From the NCBI RefSeq assembly GCF_003626695.1, contig NZ_RBAH01000030.1, forward strand, positions 1 through 64,000: a stretch of 64,000 bases of DNA, given 5' to 3'. The notes beneath the pieces are model-generated. The model ran no database searches and had not been told where the DNA came from. It saw only the letters and a list, made by a program, of their open reading frames with translations. Positions within the stretch are counted from its first letter, which is position 1. Each line of letters begins with the position of its first letter. This document shows, piece by piece, positions 60,494 to 64,000 of this stretch. Source of the DNA: Paenibacillus ginsengarvi (GTDB lineage Bacteria > Bacillota > Bacilli > Paenibacillales > NBRC-103111). Made by a program: the position numbers and the translations under genes.

Positions 60494-61954
60494 ATGCCCA
60501 ACCCATCCATTTTCTCAACCCCGGCAACCGGGCAGCGGCCGATCCCGGCCGATCCGCGCCGCTGGTATGCGCTGGCGGTTATTTTGCTCCCCATCTTACT
60601 CAATTCCTTGAATACGTATATGATTCAAGTTGCGCTCCCGTCCATCCAGAGCAGCTTGAACGCTGGCTTTGCCGATGCACAGCTTATCGTTACCGGTTTT
60701 TCGCTTTGTTTGGCCGTAACCCTTATTGTCAGCGGCAGGCTCGGCGATCTATACGGCAGAAAGCGGCTGCTTGTCATCGGGGTAATCGGGTTCACGATCA
60801 CGGCGCTGCTCGGCGGATTAGCCCCGAATCCGGCCTACCTGATCGCGGTTCGGTGTGTGCAAGGGGCAGCAGCGGCGCTTATACAGCCTCAGGTGCTGTC
60901 GATGATGCAGGTGAACTTTTTGCTGCGGGAGAAAGGGCTCGTATTCGGCCTCTACGGCGCGTTGATGGGATTCGGTTTCGCTTTCGGTCTTATTCTGGGA
61001 GGCGTTCTGGTCGAGTGGAACGGCTTCGGGCTCGGCTGGCGGACCGTCTTTCTTTTCAATGTCCCCTTCGGCCTCATCGTTCTGCTATGCCTGCCGATGA
61101 TTCCGGAATCCCGCGGCAGCCGGAATTCGCGTATCGACTGGCTCGGCGCCGCATTACTGATTGGCGGGTTGCTGCTGCTCGTATATCCGCTGTCGGAGGG
61201 GCAGAAGCAAGGATGGCCGCTATGGATTTGGGGTTGCCTGTTTCTGTCGGTCGCACTTTTGCTCGTATTTATCGCGGATGGGCTTCGGAAGCAACATCGA
61301 GGCGAAAGTCCGCTGATCGACTTGAGTTTGTTCCGTCGGCGTACGTTTCGAGTCGGCATGATCTCGGTCGTTATGATCTATCTCAGCATGTTCTCGTTTT
61401 TTTTCGTCTTAAGCTATTATTTGCAATTCGGCCTGCACTACGGCGCACAGTCCGCCGGTCTTGTCTTCCTTCCGTTGGGTATAGGGTTTTTCCTGACTTC
61501 CCTGCTATCGTCCCGAATGGTCCGGAGATGGGGAATGAACGTCCTGAGTTTGGGTGCTCTGGTGACCGGCCTTTGCTGCTTCGGGTTCATCCTGTCGCTG
61601 CAAGCGGATACGGCTTTTATGCCGAGCTTGAGCCAAACAGGGATTTTGCTCGTATACGGCCTGGGGCTCGGCACGGTCACAACGCCGCTTACCGGCGTCG
61701 TGCTGGCCGCGGTTCCGCCGAACGATGCAGGGAGCGCTTCGGGGATGTTTGCTACCAACATGTATTTGGCCAATTCGCTGGGTGTCGCGGCGGTGGGGAT
61801 ATTGTTTTCGGCTGCTTTGGGGCGGTCATTACCTGCGGCGGATTTGCCGGACTATGTGTGGGCGTTTTCCGTCTCGTTAGCCGCTTGCGGGGCGCTTGCG
61901 TTCGTTGCTTTCGGCTGCCTGATCTTCCTTCGCGATCGGGGAGAAGCCGGATGA
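60494..61954 (+). CDS. MFS transporter, DHA2 (EmrB/QacA) family
   Basis: A 486-residue exporter with 14 predicted helices, the DHA2 hallmark. The TM1 region has LNSLNTYMIQVALPSIQ, the loop 2-3 motif is SGRLGDLYGRKRLL, and a GFGFAFGLILGGVLVE motif C marks an antiporter. ATG at 60494 follows AGGAGG. It lies 173 bases after the PchR-like regulator; export of a siderophore or drug is inferred from that pairing and from the family. Confidence 0.88.
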   Translation: MPNPSIFSTPATGQRPIPADPRRWYALAVILLPILLNSLNTYMIQVALPSIQSSLNAGFADAQLIVTGFSLCLAVTLIVSGRLGDLYGRKRLLVIGVIGFTITALLGGLAPNPAYLIAVRCVQGAAAALIQPQVLSMMQVNFLLREKGLVFGLYGALMGFGFAFGLILGGVLVEWNGFGLGWRTVFLFNVPFGLIVLLCLPMIPESRGSRNSRIDWLGAALLIGGLLLLVYPLSEGQKQGWPLWIWGCLFLSVALLLVFIADGLRKQHRGESPLIDLSLFRRRTFRVGMISVVMIYLSMFSFFFVLSYYLQFGLHYGAQSAGLVFLPLGIGFFLTSLLSSRMVRRWGMNVLSLGALVTGLCCFGFILSLQADTAFMPSLSQTGILLVYGLGLGTVTTPLTGVVLAAVPPNDAGSASGMFATNMYLANSLGVAAVGILFSAALGRSLPAADLPDYVWAFSVSLAACGALAFVAFGCLIFLRDRGEAG

Positions 61955-62034
61955 GAGGACATTTGCAATCCGGTCGTTTCCGTGTAAACTGGAATTACTT
62001 GTCATTCCAAATAGTCGCAGGGCGGTGATCGAAA

Positions 62035-62508
62035 ATGAGTGGAATCGTTATCCAAAAGATTGATTACCTGTACAAGTCTAAGCTGTTGCCGTTACTTGCA
62101 GAGAGTACGGAGGAGGGATTCCGCCATATCGCCCGACTGGCGGACGATTATGAATCAGGAGCCAATCGATTCGATAAGTTGGGAGAGGCGCTATTTCTTG
62201 CTTATCTGCATGATGAAATTGTAGGAGTGTGCGGACTGAATTGCGATCCTTACTCAAACGGAAGCGGTGTGGGTCGAGTGCGGCGACTTTACGTTTCTCC
62301 TTCGGCACGCCGATACGGTATTGGGCGGAAGCTGATAGATGCCGTTATTTCTCATGCGAGAGATCATTACGACATTCTTGTTTTGAGAGCGGATCATCCG
62401 GTTGCCTATGCATTTTATCACTCTATTGGTTTTATGAAGCATGACGACCTGGAGAGCCATACTCATTCTTTGCGTTTAGCTGCGAAAGATCCGTCGAATT
62501 CGATGTGA
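62035..62508 (+). CDS. GNAT-family N-acetyltransferase
   Basis: A 157-residue acetyl-CoA-dependent transferase. Motif A is VRRLYVSPSARRYGIGRKLI near residue 85 (R-x-x-G-I-G for pyrophosphate binding), and the motif B end reads YAFYHSIGFMKHD near residue 130. The substrate amine is unknown. ATG at 62035 lies 80 bases after the MFS gene and the response regulator follows within 15 bases, so it may be cotranscribed with the latter. Confidence 0.87.
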   Translation: MSGIVIQKIDYLYKSKLLPLLAESTEEGFRHIARLADDYESGANRFDKLGEALFLAYLHDEIVGVCGLNCDPYSNGSGVGRVRRLYVSPSARRYGIGRKLIDAVISHARDHYDILVLRADHPVAYAFYHSIGFMKHDDLESHTHSLRLAAKDPSNSM

Positions 62509-62523
62509 AAGTAGGCCGAACGA

Positions 62524-63222
62524 ATGGCGAAAATTATGATCGTTGAAGATGAGCGGCCTATTGCCGATATCCTCCGGTTCAGCCTGCAAAAAGAAGGCTA
62601 CGACGTCATCTGTGTGGATAACGGCGACAAGGCGATAGAGCTGGCCGGACGTCATCCGCCTGATCTGATGCTGCTCGATGTCATGCTGCCCGGCTCTGAT
62701 GGGATCGAAGTGTGCCGGGAAGTTCGGCGCAAACATCGTTTTCCGATTATTATGCTGACGGCCAAAGATACGGAGCTTGATAAAGTGCTGGGCTTGGAAA
62801 TGGGCGCAGACGATTATGTAAGTAAGCCTTTCGGTAACCGCGAACTGCTGGCCCGAATTCGGGCCAACCTTCGCCGCAGTAAACTTGGCGGCGCGACATG
62901 TGACACAGCAGAACCGATTATAGTCGTGGGCGAAGTGAGCATTGATGTAAGCAAGTATACGGTGACGAAACAGGGGAGAGCGATTGACCTGACTCACCGG
63001 GAGTACGAATTGCTCCATTACTTAGCGAGGCATATAGATAAAGTGTTCAGTCGGGAGTTTCTGCTGCAGCGAGTGTGGCAATTCGATTATATCGGCGATA
63101 TTCGAACCGTCGATGTGACGATCCGTCGTTTGCGGGAAAAGATCGAGGACGATCCCGCTGCTCATAAATACATCGTCACTCGGCGCGGAATCGGGTACAC
63201 GATGCGTAATCCTTTCGTTTGA
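62524..63222 (+). CDS. OmpR/PhoB-family response regulator, orphan
   Basis: A 232-residue two-domain regulator. The receiver domain has acidic pair E8/D9, phospho-acceptor D52 in LMLLDVMLPG and a lysine in YVSKPFG. The winged-helix output ends RLREKIEDDPAAHKYIVTRR and GIGYTM. Overall it resembles WalR/PhoP. No histidine kinase follows; 284 bases later an aldehyde dehydrogenase begins. It is therefore an orphan in this window or pairs with a kinase elsewhere. Confidence 0.92.
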   Translation: MAKIMIVEDERPIADILRFSLQKEGYDVICVDNGDKAIELAGRHPPDLMLLDVMLPGSDGIEVCREVRRKHRFPIIMLTAKDTELDKVLGLEMGADDYVSKPFGNRELLARIRANLRRSKLGGATCDTAEPIIVVGEVSIDVSKYTVTKQGRAIDLTHREYELLHYLARHIDKVFSREFLLQRVWQFDYIGDIRTVDVTIRRLREKIEDDPAAHKYIVTRRGIGYTMRNPFV

Positions 63223-63506
63223 CGGGCTGCCCTCGAATGGGGCCGTTTAATTGAATAGGGGACTGCGACTCCCTTGTAGCTTCGGATGAACGAAAGTTTG
63301 TCTGAGGCTTTTTGCCGTGTTCCCATCCTTATGTAAAATGCATGGAAAACAGGTGCCAATTCGCTTCCATTTTATGCATAACGTCCATAGTTTCACAGCT
63401 TCCTTTGACGATATGATGGATGCGTGCCAATGCAGCAGGGCGGTGTGAGACGGTATGCTGCTGGAAGCGATCGATCGAATGAAGATATTGCAGAGGAGCT
63501 GAAGCA
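63223..63506. other. Intergenic region where a kinase gene would be expected
   Basis: I see no coding frame with a ribosome site, no kinase remnant and no strong terminator between the response regulator and the aldehyde dehydrogenase. Confidence 0.5.
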
Positions 63507-64000
63507 ATGGAGAGAGCGGTCAACTATATAAACGGAGAATGGGTTAATTCGTCGGCGGGGACGTATACGCCGAATTGGAACCCGGCGACGGGAGAGAGGA
63601 TCGGCGAAACGATTCAGTCGGAAGCAGCGGATGTGCAGCGTGCCGTTCAGGCGGCATTCGAGGCGCAGCGGTCGTGGAGGCTCGTACCGGCGCCGAAGCG
63701 GGCGGAGGTGCTGTACCGCGTCGCGTCGCTGCTGCAAGAGCGGAAGGAGTCGCTGGCCCGGACGATCACGCGCGAAATGGGCAAGGTGATCGAGGAGGCA
63801 AGGGGGGAGGTGCAGGAAGCGATCGACATGGCGTATTACATGGCCGGTGAAGGTCGGCGCATGTTCGGGGATACGGTGCAATCCGAGCTGCCCGACAAAT
63901 TCGCGATGAGCTTGCGCGTGCCCGTCGGCGTCGTCGGTTTGATTACGCCGTGGAATTTCCCGATCGCGATCGCCTCGTGGAAGTCGCTTCCGGCCTTGAT
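63507..64000 (+). CDS. NAD(P)-dependent aldehyde dehydrogenase, 5' part
   Basis: An open frame from ATG 63507 (GAGGAG 8 bases upstream) runs off the window. The first ~164 residues match the aldehyde dehydrogenase superfamily: YINGEWVNSSAGTYTPNWNP at the start, ITREMGKVIEEARGEVQEAI, and the cofactor-binding VGLITPWNFPIAIASWK. The catalytic Cys/Glu lie beyond the edge. Resemblance is greatest to succinate-semialdehyde/alpha-ketoglutarate-semialdehyde types, but the substrate cannot be assigned from the fragment. Confidence 0.9.
   Translation, partial: MERAVNYINGEWVNSSAGTYTPNWNPATGERIGETIQSEAADVQRAVQAAFEAQRSWRLVPAPKRAEVLYRVASLLQERKESLARTITREMGKVIEEARGEVQEAIDMAYYMAGEGRRMFGDTVQSELPDKFAMSLRVPVGVVGLITPWNFPIAIASWKSLPAL

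Overview
The window looks like a chromosome segment of a Paenibacillaceae bacterium (Paenibacillus/Cohnella-like). It is moderately GC-rich and has consensus sigma-A promoters, strong GGAGG ribosome binding sites and frequent GTG/TTG starts. It also carries a Spo0E-like sporulation phosphatase, S-layer homology (SLH) domains, LplB/YtcP-type sugar permeases without a linked ATPase, many AraC regulators, and both c-di-GMP and purine riboswitches. I see no rRNA, tRNA, CRISPR array or replication origin.

Layout. 1-6.3 kb: two RluA-type pseudouridine synthases, one with a repetitive basic N-terminus, enclose a small HTH protein, an MBL hydrolase, a methyltransferase and an HExxH-type protein. 6.35-9.9 kb: a promoter with an 18-bp palindromic operator drives a CBM9-like protein and a two-domain esterase, facing an AraC regulator. 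10.0-11.2 kb: a purine riboswitch with a guanine-type specificity base and a pbuE-like ON platform precedes an EamA exporter. 11.2-13.2 kb: a TetR-MFS operon. 13.5-15.3 kb: YkgJ, phosphoesterase and DinB proteins. 15.3-17.8 kb: hairpins, five copies of a short palindromic repeat, then a c-di-GMP-I riboswitch controlling a chemoreceptor. 18-22.3 kb: serine hydrolase, deaminase, and a MarR/extradiol dioxygenase/SDR cluster. 22.4-26.2 kb: a frameshifted Gfo/Idh/MocA gene and an AraC gene separated by a solo-tnpB insertion sequence.

26.2-31.5 kb: an ABC exporter sits behind an apparent ribosome-mediated attenuator (promoter, 9-codon leader peptide, alternating hairpins, terminator). An AT-richer stretch follows with an aminoglycoside-phosphotransferase-like gene, an EF-Tu-domain-3-like small protein, an XRE repressor with twin operators, a tiny ORF and a Spo0E-like gene.

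31.5-55.4 kb: a probable polysaccharide-use region. It has AraC regulators, an alpha/alpha-toroid-like protein, a 1640-residue secreted beta-helix protein, three lipoprotein solute-binding proteins, one permease pair, and two Tat-exported beta-helix proteins that each sit next to a closely related AraC regulator. 55.5-64 kb: a chloramphenicol-phosphotransferase-like kinase, a second c-di-GMP-I riboswitch controlling an SLH surface protein, an AraC-MFS pair, an acetyltransferase, an orphan WalR/PhoB-like response regulator, and an aldehyde dehydrogenase running off the end.

The main theme is RNA-level control (four leader-RNA switches in 64 kb) combined with seven AraC-type regulators of carbohydrate and surface functions. 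The most unusual items are the guanine-type ON switch before an exporter, the leader-peptide attenuator, and the paired c-di-GMP switches on a chemoreceptor and a surface-layer protein.
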